From Streptomyces spectabilis (GTDB lineage Bacteria; Actinomycetota; Actinomycetes; Streptomycetales; Streptomycetaceae): 64,000 bases of DNA. Shown here in pieces: positions 37,701 to 45,666 of the stretch. The first letter of the stretch is position 1, and the number at the start of each line of letters is the position of its first letter. The notes beneath the pieces are model-generated. The model was not told the origin of the DNA and ran no database searches. It saw only the letters and a program-made list of their open reading frames with translations. The translations under genes and the position numbers were made by a program. Location of the stretch: the NCBI RefSeq assembly GCF_008704795.1, contig NZ_CP023690.1, forward strand, positions 1,240,001-1,304,000, read 5' to 3'.

Positions 37701-38112
37701 CGTCGAAGAGCCGCCGGTCGAGCCTGCCCGCGGTGAGCAGGGCCTGGGCGTCCTGCGGCACGACGAACACGTGCCCGGCCTCGCGCCGCACCGCGATCGT
37801 GACCTCTTCGCGGCCCTTGCCGCGGATGAGCCGGACGACCTCACCGCCGTCCGCAGCGACGACCACCCGGTCGCCGGTGATCAGCGTGACCGTCGTCGTC
37901 TTCCCCGTCCGGTCCCCCCGACCGGTCTTGGCGCCCGCCGTCGCGGTGCCGTCCGGCCGCGCCCCCGTGTCGGCTGCCGCCGCGCCCGTGAGCAGCGCGC
38001 CGGACAGCACGGCGGCCATCGCCGCCGCCCCCACCCTCGATATGCCTGTCACTCGATGTGCCTGTCCCTTGAACGTACCGATGCGTGCTCCCGTGAGACG
38101 TGATCCTGACAC
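34726..38112 (-). CDS. Secreted subtilisin-like serine protease (S8), large
   Basis: A protein of up to 1,128 residues. Signal peptide around residues 20-50 (VGAAAMAAVLSGALLTGAAAADTG). An N-terminal propeptide-like region is followed by the peptidase S8 domain with the triad in order: Asp in VAVLDTGVDQTHPDL (about 263), His in GHGTHVAS (about 300), Ser in GTSMAAPHV (about 468), and the oxyanion Asn in ASAGNEGP. About 600 further residues form beta-rich domains, ending in a SYDGGSTW type segment and VYLKDTAGN near the C-terminus, similar to large Streptomyces S8 proteases. An in-frame GTG at 38052 with ACAGG about 8 nt upstream is an alternative start and would give a shorter signal peptide. 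Convergent with the biosynthetic operon, so probably not part of it. Confidence 0.9.
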   Translation of the reverse strand: MSGSRLTGARIGTFKGQAHRVTGISRVGAAAMAAVLSGALLTGAAAADTGARPDGTATAGAKTGRGDRTGKTTTVTLITGDRVVVAADGGEVVRLIRGKGREEVTIAVRREAGHVFVVPQDAQALLTAGRLDRRLFDVTQLVEDKYDDAHRTSLPLIVGYRPGRANSFRAADTFKGHARDRRDLPAVGGEAFSTPKSDATDLWSALTRGTGGRANVHATAAPAVGRIWLDAKARPTLDKSVPQIGAPTMWQAGYTGKGIKVAVLDTGVDQTHPDLKGVEVLEKNFTGAPDAKDRMGHGTHVASTLAGSGAKSGGKRKGVAPGARILDGKVISEEVGAGYDSDIIAGMQWAVDSGAKIVNMSLGSLDTPGTDPMEEAVARLSGKALFVASAGNEGPEAGTLTTPGSAPEALTVGSVDKRDRIAETSSRGPNADGVAKPDLTAPGENITAAASTDGPAAADGYVAMSGTSMAAPHVAGSAALLLQQHPAWTGTQLKAALTGSAKPNAKLNPHQQGAGRVDLTRAVTASVVSSPGTVAFGTQAWPHSDDKPVTKTVTYRNYGTKPVTLALSTTTVDPAGRPGPAAMFTVKDAKVTVPAGGSAKTTVTVDTKLGTADGAYGGSLLAAGDGQSVRTGLIVEREVESYDLTFRHLDTSGAGASTYVTTLTDPATQKKFQVPYSQGKATLRVPKGTYALESSVYGPGDSLSVFVQPKLTVGADKAITLDSRKAKPFAVTTPDRTARRTEASVSYEDQAGAIAGTWNLTGRTAIRTAGLGGGSPTFNAQYSGVWKVPGTKKVDYRLAFNRTGTWFTGLKHAATKAELAEVKVGLGASAARRKGTLTATPIGADGYSPTVPSQATLSLPSSGTSYVTTKDVRWSWAMGQLDDAGGLSIGYGADVVTYKAGKRYTLNFNTGVVGPDLNADERQGALRAGNSMNAYVQLFSDGAGHSGQSPVTKGSTRLESGGRLIAKGEPGAVNAELPAASAPYRLTMEASRPVKETTTSTKVAVAWTFTSARTPDEPPTDLPLSTVRLAPKLALNGTAPAGGTLTVPLKVAGAAAAKDKIAKLTVKVSYDGGSTWKSAPVTTDAKGAHSASVRHPAAAKSVSYRVYLKDTAGNTMTETISNAYHLVR

Positions 38113-38199
38113 GGGTGGTTCTCAAGAAACGGAAGGAATGTCGGAGAACATCGGAACGCGGGGCGCGACAGGCGAACCGCGAGCGAACTACGAGCGAAC

Positions 38200-39051
38200 T
38201 CAGCGGCGGTACGCGTCCGTGGCGATCCGGACGAACGAACGGATCAGCGGGTTCGCGTCGCCCGCGCGCCAGGCCACCAGAACGCGGCTGGGCTCCATGT
38301 CGACCAGCGGCACCACGGTGAGGCCCCGGCCCGGCTCGTGGCCCAGGGGCGTCATGCCGACCGTGCCGTTCCAGAGAACGGCCTGCCGGCACTCCTGGAC
38401 GGCGCGCACGACCGGGCCCTCGCGCGGTGCGCCGCCGTTCCAGTACGTCTGCCAGACGCCGTCGGTGCCCTGCGGGAAGAGGAACCAGCGGCGGTCGGCC
38501 AGGTCGGCCAGGTTCAGGCGGTCGCCGCGGGCCAGCGGGTCGTCGGCGCGCAGCAGCGCGCCCACCGGGTCGGCCCGCAGCTCCCGGGCGGCGAGACCCG
38601 TCTCGTCGAACGGCCCGCGGGTCAGGGCGACATCGACGAGCCCGGCGTGCAGCCCGCACGTGGGATCGGTCAGGCCGGTCTCGCGGACGCGGACCTCCAC
38701 GCGCGGGTGCCGTCCCCGGAAGGCCCCGGCCAGACGGGCCGCCGCCGGGTCGGCGCCGCCTCCCAGGATGCCGACGGTGAGGGTCGCCGTACCGGCCGCC
38801 GCGGCCACCCGGGCGTGCACCCGGTCGGCCCGCTCCAGCAGGGCGCGCGCCTCGTCGAGGAGCACCGATCCCGCGCCGGTGAGCCCGACACCGGCGGACG
38901 ACCGGTCGAAGAGGGCGGCGCCGAACTCGGTCTCCAGCTGCTTGATCGCCCGGCTCAGGGGCGGCTGGCTCATGTGCAGCCGGGCGGCGGCCCGGCCGAA
39001 GTGCAACTCCTCGGCGACCGCCACGAAATAGCGCAGCGTGCGCAGCTCCAT
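38200..39051 (-). CDS. LysR-family transcriptional regulator
   Basis: A 283-residue LysR regulator. N-terminal winged HTH is MELRTLRYFVAVAEELHFGR then AAARLHMSQPPLSRAIKQLE (HTH about residues 20-40); the effector domain starts near residue 90 (ATLTVGILGGG). It is divergent from a cupin gene with only 80 bp between starts, and a T-N11-A palindrome sits in that gap, the standard LysR arrangement. It therefore probably controls itself and the cupin gene. The effector is unknown. Confidence 0.9.
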   Translation of the reverse strand: MELRTLRYFVAVAEELHFGRAAARLHMSQPPLSRAIKQLETEFGAALFDRSSAGVGLTGAGSVLLDEARALLERADRVHARVAAAAGTATLTVGILGGGADPAAARLAGAFRGRHPRVEVRVRETGLTDPTCGLHAGLVDVALTRGPFDETGLAARELRADPVGALLRADDPLARGDRLNLADLADRRWFLFPQGTDGVWQTYWNGGAPREGPVVRAVQECRQAVLWNGTVGMTPLGHEPGRGLTVVPLVDMEPSRVLVAWRAGDANPLIRSFVRIATDAYRR

Positions 39052-39060
39052 GGCGTCACG

Positions 39061-39075
39061 ATACCCAGGGGGTAT
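39061..39075. promoter_or_regulatory. LysR T-N11-A operator
   Basis: ATACCCAGGGGGTAT: arms ATACCC and GGGTAT are inverted around AGG, and T39062 and A39074 are separated by 11 nt, matching the LysR consensus T-N11-A. Lies 10 bp before the LysR start and 57 bp before the cupin start. Confidence 0.65.
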
Positions 39076-39131
39076 CGAGGAGACGGAAGGGGTCTTGGAC
39101 ACCCCGGACGCCCCGGCGGTGGAATCGACGC

Positions 39132-39647
39132 ATGACAGACACACCGAAGACCGCGGGCGCACCGAACACCGGCGAGCCCGACGCCGGCCCCGCCGTGACC
39201 GTCGTCGGTCCGGGCGAGGGCGAGACCATCGTCCTGGGCACCACGCGCATGCGCGTCCTGGAGGACGGCACCGGGACCGGGCACCGCCTCGGGTGCACCG
39301 AGTCCGTCCTCGCACCGCACACGCCCGGACCTCCGCAGCACCGCCACACCCTGCACGACGAGGGCTTCTACGTCGTCTCCGGCACGGTGCGCTTCACGGT
39401 CGGCAGGCAGGACCACGACGTGCCCGCGGGCGCGTTCGTGACGGTCCCGCCCGGAGCCCCGCACACCTTCGCCAACGTGACCGACGAACCGGCCGTCATG
39501 CTCAGCACGTTCACACCGTCCCTGTACGTGCAGTACTTCCGGGACCTCCAGGACGCGGCAGCCGACGGCCGGGGCCTGACGGAGGAGGAGCACCTGCGGA
39601 CGATGAGCCGCTACGCCACCGAACCGGCCACGGAATTCGCCTCGTGA
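39132..39647 (+). CDS. Cupin-domain protein, quercetin dioxygenase-like
   Basis: A 171-residue cupin. Motif 1 reads PQHRHTLHDEGFYVVSGTVRFTV (His, His, Glu metal ligands at residues about 66-75) and motif 2 PAGAFVTVPPGAPHTFAN (His about residue 116). N-terminal 30 residues are low complexity. Divergent from the LysR gene with a shared operator, so it is the likely regulated target. Function probably oxidative or isomerising on a small molecule; the substrate is not readable. Its stop is followed after 33 bp by the end of the convergent PucR gene. Confidence 0.82.
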   Translation: MTDTPKTAGAPNTGEPDAGPAVTVVGPGEGETIVLGTTRMRVLEDGTGTGHRLGCTESVLAPHTPGPPQHRHTLHDEGFYVVSGTVRFTVGRQDHDVPAGAFVTVPPGAPHTFANVTDEPAVMLSTFTPSLYVQYFRDLQDAAADGRGLTEEEHLRTMSRYATEPATEFAS

Positions 39648-39680
39648 ACCACACCGATGCTCCGGGGCGCTGCCCGTGGG

Positions 39681-41663
39681 TCACGGCGTCGTGCACAAGT
39701 CGCCCCGCGCGTCCGTGACGCCGACCTCCCCGGCCAGGATGTGCAGGGAGAACTGGAGGTCGCGGAGGCCACCGAGGGAGCCGAGGTCCCGGGCCATGTG
39801 ACTCTCCAGGGCGCGCAGGTGGGAGCGGACGGTGAACTCGGAGAACCCGAGGGCCCGTGCGGTGGGCTCGACGTGCGCGTCGTGCGCCAGCCAGACGGCG
39901 GCGGTGGTGAGCAGGTTCCGGCGGTCGCCGCGCGCTCCGCACAGCAGGTGGTCCGCCCAGGCCCTGGCCTCGGGCGAGGCCAGGAGCGCCTCCAGGGTGG
40001 GCGTCGCGCCGCCGACCAGGGTGAGGGACCGCTCGGGCCGCTGCCGCTCGGCGAGCAGGTCGAGCGCGAGCCCGGCCGTGGCCCGGTCCCTGACGGTCGT
40101 GAAGTCCATGTCGAGCAGCTCCGCCGCCTTGGCGACACGGCGCCTGACGGTGTTGCGGTGCACGTGAAGCCGACGGGCGGCGACGGTGTAGGGGTAGGCG
40201 AGGGCGGTGGGCAGGGTGTCGCGCATCTGCTCCCACTGCGCGTCCGGCCGGAGCAGCGGTTCGAGGAGCCCCCGGGCCCAGCGCCGCGCCGCGTCCCTCG
40301 GGAGCACGCTGACCAGGTCGGTGCTCTGCGCGGACAGCGCCACCGCGTCGGGGCGGCGCAGGGCGAACCGCTGCGCGGTGATGGCCTCCTGGAGGGCGTC
40401 GGCGACCATCACCATCGGGTGCGTGCCGCTGCCGCCCAGCGAGGCGTCGGCGCCGAGCTCTGCGACCAGGCGGGTCAGCTCGGTGGCCACCGCGTCGCCG
40501 GTGCGGCGCGGCCGGATCGGCTCGACGACCAGGATCCGGCGGTCCTCGCGCGGATCGGCGACGACCAGGGCGCGGCCCGCCGTACCGGCGACGCACCGGC
40601 GCAGCACGGCGTCGCGCTCGTCCTGCGGGGTGTCGACGACGAAGACGCGGACGGCGTCCGGCGTGAGCAGGCCCGGCGCCTGGGTCGCCATGACCCTGCG
40701 CGCCTTGTCGACCTCGGCGTCCAGGAGCAGCTCCACGGCCGCCGTACGGGCCGCGTGCGCGGCGTCGGCGGCGGCGCGGTGCTCGCGCCGCGCCTGGTCG
40801 AGCAGGCCGAGGAGGCGCGCGGCGTGCCGCATGAGCCGCAGGTCGGCCTCGTCGAAGGAGGGCGAGCGGCGGGCGACGGCCAGTACGGTGCTCCCGTCGT
40901 CCGCCGCGGCCGCGGCACCGGCCGCGGGGAGGCCGCCGACCGCGGCGGCGAGGGGCCGGGCCTCGCCCGCCGACGAGGACGCGAGGGGGAAGAGCCGCGT
41001 GTGCGGGCCCTGTGACCGGTCGCGTGCGAGGCCCTCGCGGTGGCCGCGCAGGAACGCCTCGGCCAGGGCCTCGGCGGCGGTCTCGGGCGAGGCCGCGAGG
41101 ACGCCGCCCGGGTCGCTGACGAGGACCTCTGCCTTGAGGGCGCAAGCCAGCCAGTCCGCGATGCGCTGCATGGCCTCTGGGTCACCGGCCCGGGTGGGCA
41201 ACTGCTGGACGAGAGTGGTGAGTTGACCCGCGTGGGACTCCACGTCCGCGAGGCGGCGGGCGGTGAGGTCGCGGCCCGCTTCGGCCCATGTGCGCGGGGG
41301 CGCGGTGGTGATGAGCAGCGGGATGCCGAGAGCGGCGGACGCCTCCCGGACCGTCAGGGAGAACGGCTGGTGGGCACCGGACAGGACGCTCACCACGAGG
41401 CCCGCGCACCGGTCGAGGGCCAGCTGCTCCAGGAGCGTCTCCAGGGCGACCTCCGCGCGGCCCCGCAGCCGGAACGGCACTTCGGTGAGCAGGACGAGGG
41501 AGCCGGGCTCCAGACGCCGCTGCGGCTCGCCCTCCAGGAGCTGAGGCAGGGTCAGGGTCGCAAGGCCCGCGACCCTGACCGCCTCGTGCGGTGCGGCGGC
41601 GACGCCTCCGGCGAAGGCAAGTTCGAGTTCGATCCTGCCGACCAGCGCGCCCAGCGTCAGCAC
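39681..41663 (-). CDS. PucR-family transcriptional regulator with two C-terminal HTH-like segments
   Basis: A 660-residue protein. The N-terminal domain (about 1-150: LTLGALVGRIELELAFAGG then GSLVLLTEVPFRL) is PucR-like. A central GAF-like region follows. The C-terminal helix-turn-helix reads VAARRLHVHRNTVRRRVAKAAELLDMDF (about residues 490-520). Unusually there is a second similar HTH-like segment near the end: RNLLTTAAVWLAHDAHVEPTARALGFSEFTVRSHLRALESH. GTG at 41663 is chosen for GGGGGAG 6 nt upstream; the ATG just before is out of frame. Divergent from the XRE operon with 161 bp between. Family members sense purine or other metabolites; the ligand here is unknown. Confidence 0.82.
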   Translation of the reverse strand: MLTLGALVGRIELELAFAGGVAAAPHEAVRVAGLATLTLPQLLEGEPQRRLEPGSLVLLTEVPFRLRGRAEVALETLLEQLALDRCAGLVVSVLSGAHQPFSLTVREASAALGIPLLITTAPPRTWAEAGRDLTARRLADVESHAGQLTTLVQQLPTRAGDPEAMQRIADWLACALKAEVLVSDPGGVLAASPETAAEALAEAFLRGHREGLARDRSQGPHTRLFPLASSSAGEARPLAAAVGGLPAAGAAAAADDGSTVLAVARRSPSFDEADLRLMRHAARLLGLLDQARREHRAAADAAHAARTAAVELLLDAEVDKARRVMATQAPGLLTPDAVRVFVVDTPQDERDAVLRRCVAGTAGRALVVADPREDRRILVVEPIRPRRTGDAVATELTRLVAELGADASLGGSGTHPMVMVADALQEAITAQRFALRRPDAVALSAQSTDLVSVLPRDAARRWARGLLEPLLRPDAQWEQMRDTLPTALAYPYTVAARRLHVHRNTVRRRVAKAAELLDMDFTTVRDRATAGLALDLLAERQRPERSLTLVGGATPTLEALLASPEARAWADHLLCGARGDRRNLLTTAAVWLAHDAHVEPTARALGFSEFTVRSHLRALESHMARDLGSLGGLRDLQFSLHILAGEVGVTDARGDLCTTP

Positions 41664-41824
41664 GTCATCTCCCCCGTAACTCCCCCGTGCGCACGACGTG
41701 TTGTCCGCCCCGGTTGTCCCGGCCGCTTCACCACAGCACCTACTCAACGGGTTGCGTCCGGGGATTGCAAGCGACAAGGTGTGCACTATCCACAAGTTAC
41801 GGAGACTGTCGGAAGGAGGGGCGC

Positions 41825-42676
41825 GTGGCTCGCGAACGATCCGGTCGGACCGTCGCGCACCTCGTGCTCGCCACCCGGCTCAAGGTCCTCCGCGAGGCCG
41901 CGGGGCTTTCGCTGAAGCAAGCCGCGGCGGCGCTCGGCGCGCACCCCGCCACCGTGCGCCGGATCGAGCAGGCCCAGACGTCCCTCGACGTGGGCCAGGT
42001 CTCCGCGCTCCTCGCGGCGTACGGGGCGGCGCGGGCGGAGACCGACGACTTCCTGGGCAAGTTGGCGAGTGCCAACGCCCCGGGGTGGTGGCACCCCTGG
42101 CGCGCCGTCATGGACCCGTGGCAGCTCGACCTGATGAGCGTGGAGTCCGCGGCCGGAATCGTGCGCACGTGGGAGCCCGCGCTCGTTCCCGCTCTGCTGC
42201 GCACGCCGTCCTACGCCCGTGCCGTCGACGACGTGCTGCGCCCGGACCTGTCCCCCGCGGCCAAGGACCGCAGGACCGATCTGCTGATCCAGCGCCAGGA
42301 GCGGCTCCGCACCCAGCAGACGCGCATCTGGGCCGTGATGTCGGCCGCCGCCCTGTACACCCGGGTGGGGGCGCCGGGCATCATGGCCGAGCAGCTCCAG
42401 GTGTTGCGGGCCGTGGCCGAGCGGCCCGACGTCACGTTGCAGATCCACCCGCTGGACGGACCCCCGCACGCCCTGACCGGCAAACCGCCGCTCACCCTGT
42501 TCCGCGTCGAGGTGCCGGAGATCTCCGACCACGTGGTCAGGGAGGGCGGCCTGGCCGGTACGGCCGACGTCTGGGACGCGCCCGACACGGTGACCGCCTA
42601 CCGTCTGCTCCTCGACTACTCCTGCGCCACCGCGCTCCACCCCGACAAGTCGAAAGAGGTACTGGACCTGTCATGA
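41825..42676 (+). CDS. XRE-family regulator with DUF5753 (Scr1-type) domain
   Basis: A 283-residue regulator. HTH at residues about 15-65 (LVLATRLKVLREAAGLSL, KQAAAALGAHPATVRRIEQAQ) followed by the DUF5753 domain (GWWHPWRAVMDPWQLDLMSVESAAG, WEPALVPALLRTPSYARAV, RQERLRTQQTRIWAVMSAAALY). GTG at 41825 has GGAAGGAGG upstream. A possible promoter TTGCAA (41765) with a 16-nt spacer and TATCCA (41787) precedes it. Family members often pair with DUF397 proteins; here the partner slot is filled by a methyltransferase whose ATG overlaps this stop (ATGA). Role likely developmental or antibiotic regulation; inferred. Confidence 0.88.
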   Translation: MARERSGRTVAHLVLATRLKVLREAAGLSLKQAAAALGAHPATVRRIEQAQTSLDVGQVSALLAAYGAARAETDDFLGKLASANAPGWWHPWRAVMDPWQLDLMSVESAAGIVRTWEPALVPALLRTPSYARAVDDVLRPDLSPAAKDRRTDLLIQRQERLRTQQTRIWAVMSAAALYTRVGAPGIMAEQLQVLRAVAERPDVTLQIHPLDGPPHALTGKPPLTLFRVEVPEISDHVVREGGLAGTADVWDAPDTVTAYRLLLDYSCATALHPDKSKEVLDLS

Positions 42677-43479
42677 CCGAACCGATGAGGCTCCCGCCGC
42701 GGTGGGACGAGATCGACAAGTCCGTCGCCCACAGCGCGCGCGTGTGGAACTACTGGCTGGGCGGCAAGGACTGGTACGAGGCCGACAAGTCCGCCGGTGA
42801 CGCCTACCGCGACAAGTACCCCCTGATCGAGCCGTTCGCCCAGGAGTCGCGGGGCTTCCTGGTGCGCACCGTCACCTGGCTGGCCAAGGAGGCCGGGATT
42901 CGGCAGTTCCTGGACGTGGGCGCCGGGCTGCCCACGGCCAACAACACCCACGAGGTGGCCCAGCGCGTCGCGCCGGAGTGCCGCGTGGTGTACGTGGACC
43001 ACGACCCGCTCGTGCTCCTGCACGTCCAGGCGATGGGCAGGAGCACCCCCGAGGGGGCGATGGACTACGTCCTCGCGGACATGCGCGACACGGACGCGAT
43101 CATGGCGGGCGCGGCCAAGACGCTGGACATGTCCCGGCCCGTCGCCCTGGTGATCAACGACGTGCTCGGTCACATCGTGGAGTGGGAGGAGGCGCTCGGC
43201 CTGGTGCGGCGCCTGGTGGCCCGGCTCCCCTCGGGGAGCTATGTGTCCCTGAGCCACTCCACCGCGTCGGACGACAAGCACCGCGAGGTGCAGGAGGAGT
43301 ACAACAGCTCGGGCGCGATTCCGTACATCTTCCGTGAGCCGGAGGTGACCGTCGCGTTCTTCGAGGGCCTGGAGCTGGTCGAGCCCGGCTATGTGTCCTG
43401 GCCGCACTGGCGGCCCGAGGCGACCACCGGCACCCTCACCGCGCGCGCGGGGTGGGGTGGCGTCGCGCGGATACCGTGA
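42673..43479 (+). CDS. SAM-dependent methyltransferase, DUF574 family
   Basis: A 268-residue protein of the actinobacterial S-adenosyl methyltransferase family (DUF574). N-terminal signature SVAHSARVWNYWLGGKDWYEADK is diagnostic; the SAM-binding motif is QFLDVGAGLPTANNTHEVAQ, with VVYVDHDPLVL as motif II. Starts at ATGA overlapping the XRE stop and ends overlapping the next GTG, so it is the middle gene of a tightly coupled trio. The substrate is not known for the family in general. Coupling with regulators suggests modification of a regulatory molecule or a protein; that is speculation. Confidence 0.88.
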   Translation: MTEPMRLPPRWDEIDKSVAHSARVWNYWLGGKDWYEADKSAGDAYRDKYPLIEPFAQESRGFLVRTVTWLAKEAGIRQFLDVGAGLPTANNTHEVAQRVAPECRVVYVDHDPLVLLHVQAMGRSTPEGAMDYVLADMRDTDAIMAGAAKTLDMSRPVALVINDVLGHIVEWEEALGLVRRLVARLPSGSYVSLSHSTASDDKHREVQEEYNSSGAIPYIFREPEVTVAFFEGLELVEPGYVSWPHWRPEATTGTLTARAGWGGVARIP

Positions 43480-44954
43480 CGGCGCACGGCGGGGGCCGCG
43501 AGCCGCACCCCGAGCGGCCTCCGGCCCCGTCCGCCGTGGAGCACGCGCAGGTGGTGCGGCGGCTCACGCGTGCGGCGGCCCGCTCCGGCGCGACGCTGGT
43601 CGCCGAGGTCGCCGCCCTGGCCGACGGCTGGGCGGCGCTCGTGGACCCGGGGGTCGGGATCGTGCACGCCACCCCGGACTCGGCGGGGCCCGCCGCGCTT
43701 CGGGCCGCCGGGCACCCCCAGGCGTATCCGCACGTGACCGTCCATCAGGTGCCGGGGGCGCAGGGCACCGTCCTCGTCGTCTGCCCCGGCGTGGCAGCGG
43801 CCCCGCCCCTGACCGCGCTCGTCACGCAGTGCTCCCTGGACCTGCTGCGGCTGCGGGCCCGGCACGCTGAGGAGACGCGCGGCGCCGAACAGCGCGTGCA
43901 CACCGCCGTGCTGCGCCTGCTGCTGCGCGGCCAGCACCGCCTGGCCGCCGAGGTGCTCGGCGGCGAGACCGCCACGCACGCCACCGTGTACCGCCTCAAC
44001 GGGCGCGCCCTGCACAGCGCCCACCAGGCGCTGTGGCGGGCGACGCAGCCCGACCCGGCGAACGGCACCCGCACGCTGGTGAGTCTGGACGGGGCGGAGC
44101 TGACCGTCGTCGCGCTGCACGGCGCCCGCGACCTGCCCCGTGCCGACGCCGGCCATCCGACGCTCGCGCTCGTCGCGCGCATCGCCGACCGGCACCAGCT
44201 GACCGGGGGCGCGGCGGCCCCCGCGCCCCTGGACATGTTCGTCACCGCCTGGACCGAGGCGGGCGGCACGCGCAACGGCACGTCCGTCGGCCGCCTCACC
44301 TCGGTGACGGGCCTGGGGACGCACGGGCTGCTGCGCGTGATACCGACGGACCGCCTCGTCACCTGGTCCGCGGCCGTGCTCCAGCCGCTGGACAGCAGGG
44401 AGCGGCGGACCCTGGAGGCCTGGCTGCGCTCGGGCTCCGCGCAGGCCGCCGCCCCGGCCCTCGACGTGTCCGAGGGCACCGTCCGCTCCCGTCTGCGCGG
44501 CATCGGCCTGCTGCTCGCGGCCGACCTCGACCACCCCACCGTGCAGGCGCAGTCGCTCCTGGCGCTGCGCGCCCCCGCGTCCCCCGTGCCGGCCGCGGCG
44601 GCGGAACCCCTGCTGCCGTCCCCGCCGTTGCCCGCCGCCCTGCTCAGCGCCGAGCACGCGGGGCGCTGGGCGTCCGGCCTGCTCCGACCCCTCGACCCCC
44701 GGCTCCGCATCGCGCTGCGCTGCTGGCTCGCGCACCGGGGCCGCACCGCGCCCGCCGCCACCGAGCTGACCCTGCACCGGACCACCCTCACCACCTGGCT
44801 GGGCGAGTGCGGCCGCCTCCTGGATCTGGACCTGTCGTCCGCGACCGTCCGGGCGGAGCTGCGCCTCGCCGTGGAGACGGTCGCGACCGCCGACGACGTA
44901 CCGGCGGCGCTGCCGCGCCGGGGCGGTCGGACGTACCGCGAGCCGGGGCAGTAG
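43476..44954 (+). CDS. PucR-like helix-turn-helix regulator, third gene of the XRE-methyltransferase operon
   Basis: A 492-residue protein starting at a GTG that overlaps the methyltransferase stop (GTGA). The N-terminal about 140 residues look GAF/PucR-like. Two C-terminal segments resemble HTHs: SGSAQAAAPALDVSEGTVRSRLRGIG then ADLDHPTVQAQSLLAL, and HRGRTAPAATELTLHRTTLTTWLGECGRLLDLDLSS then ATVRAELRLAV. The doubled HTH is shared with the PucR protein encoded at 39681-41663, so the two may be paralogues. Not certain to bind DNA. Downstream 130 bp before the phoD pair has no clear feature beyond a short GC hairpin. Confidence 0.75.
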   Translation: MTAHGGGREPHPERPPAPSAVEHAQVVRRLTRAAARSGATLVAEVAALADGWAALVDPGVGIVHATPDSAGPAALRAAGHPQAYPHVTVHQVPGAQGTVLVVCPGVAAAPPLTALVTQCSLDLLRLRARHAEETRGAEQRVHTAVLRLLLRGQHRLAAEVLGGETATHATVYRLNGRALHSAHQALWRATQPDPANGTRTLVSLDGAELTVVALHGARDLPRADAGHPTLALVARIADRHQLTGGAAAPAPLDMFVTAWTEAGGTRNGTSVGRLTSVTGLGTHGLLRVIPTDRLVTWSAAVLQPLDSRERRTLEAWLRSGSAQAAAPALDVSEGTVRSRLRGIGLLLAADLDHPTVQAQSLLALRAPASPVPAAAAEPLLPSPPLPAALLSAEHAGRWASGLLRPLDPRLRIALRCWLAHRGRTAPAATELTLHRTTLTTWLGECGRLLDLDLSSATVRAELRLAVETVATADDVPAALPRRGGRTYREPGQ

Positions 44955-45084
44955 CCGGCGGGGTTCCGGACGTCCCGCTTCCGCGGCCCCGCGGTGGTAA
45001 CAGAATTCGCCATGACGCTTCTCCTGGTTCACACGGGACTGGTGGGCTGACCGCGCCCACATCACCCAAGAACAGGAGGCGCGA

Positions 45085-45666
45085 GTGAATCTCGTCGTCA
45101 ACGGCGACGCGGAGAGCGGGGCGGGCGGCAGCGCGGAGCCCGTCCCGACCGTGCGTGGCTGGAAGGTCGTCCAAGGAGCCCCGGCGCTCGTCCCGTACAG
45201 CCTGGGCGGCGGCTATCCGACCGCCTCCGACCCCGGACCCGCGCGGCGCGGCAGCCGCTTCTTCTCGGGCGGCAACAGCCCGCGCACCGCCCTGGTGCAG
45301 GACATCGCCCTGCCCCGGAGCGGCTCGACCGGGCGCCGTGCCGTCGACGCCGGGAAGGTGCGCTACGCCGTGACCGCCTGGCTCGGCGGCTACGCCGGGC
45401 AGGAGGACGGCGCCCGCCTCTCCGTGGAGTTCCGCGACGCCAAGGGCACTCCGGTCGCCCTCAGCGTGCTCGGACCCGTGAGCGCGGCCGAGCGCGGCAG
45501 CCGTACGGCGCTGCTCGAACGCACGGCGGCGGCCCAGGTGCCGCCCGGCGCGCGCTCGGCGCGGGTCCTCCTGGTGTTCACGCGCAGCGGCGGCGGCACC
45601 TCCAACGACGGCTACGCCGACGCCGTCTCCCTCACTCTCGAACCCAAGCCCGCCGGAGGCCGCTGA
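45085..45666 (+). CDS. Hypothetical protein preceding PhoD, beta-sandwich-like
   Basis: A 193-residue protein with no signal peptide visible. It starts MNLVVNGDAESG, a segment common at the N-terminus of beta-sandwich/carbohydrate-binding-like modules, and has alternating beta-strand patterns (VRYAVTAWLGGYAGQEDGARLSVEF, SARVLLVFTRSGGG). GTG at 45085 has AGGAGG upstream. Its TGA shares the A of the phoD ATG (TGATG), so the two are coupled and probably work together. Lack of a signal peptide is odd if the partner is exported; hitchhiking on the Tat substrate PhoD is possible. Function not recognised. Confidence 0.75.
   Translation: MNLVVNGDAESGAGGSAEPVPTVRGWKVVQGAPALVPYSLGGGYPTASDPGPARRGSRFFSGGNSPRTALVQDIALPRSGSTGRRAVDAGKVRYAVTAWLGGYAGQEDGARLSVEFRDAKGTPVALSVLGPVSAAERGSRTALLERTAAAQVPPGARSARVLLVFTRSGGGTSNDGYADAVSLTLEPKPAGGR

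Noticed and set aside
45010..45050. PHO box before the phoD pair (and a similar half-site before the PhoX-like gene near 51248)
   Set aside because: Only one 11-bp unit resembling GTTCACC is visible at each place; a PHO box needs at least two direct repeats.
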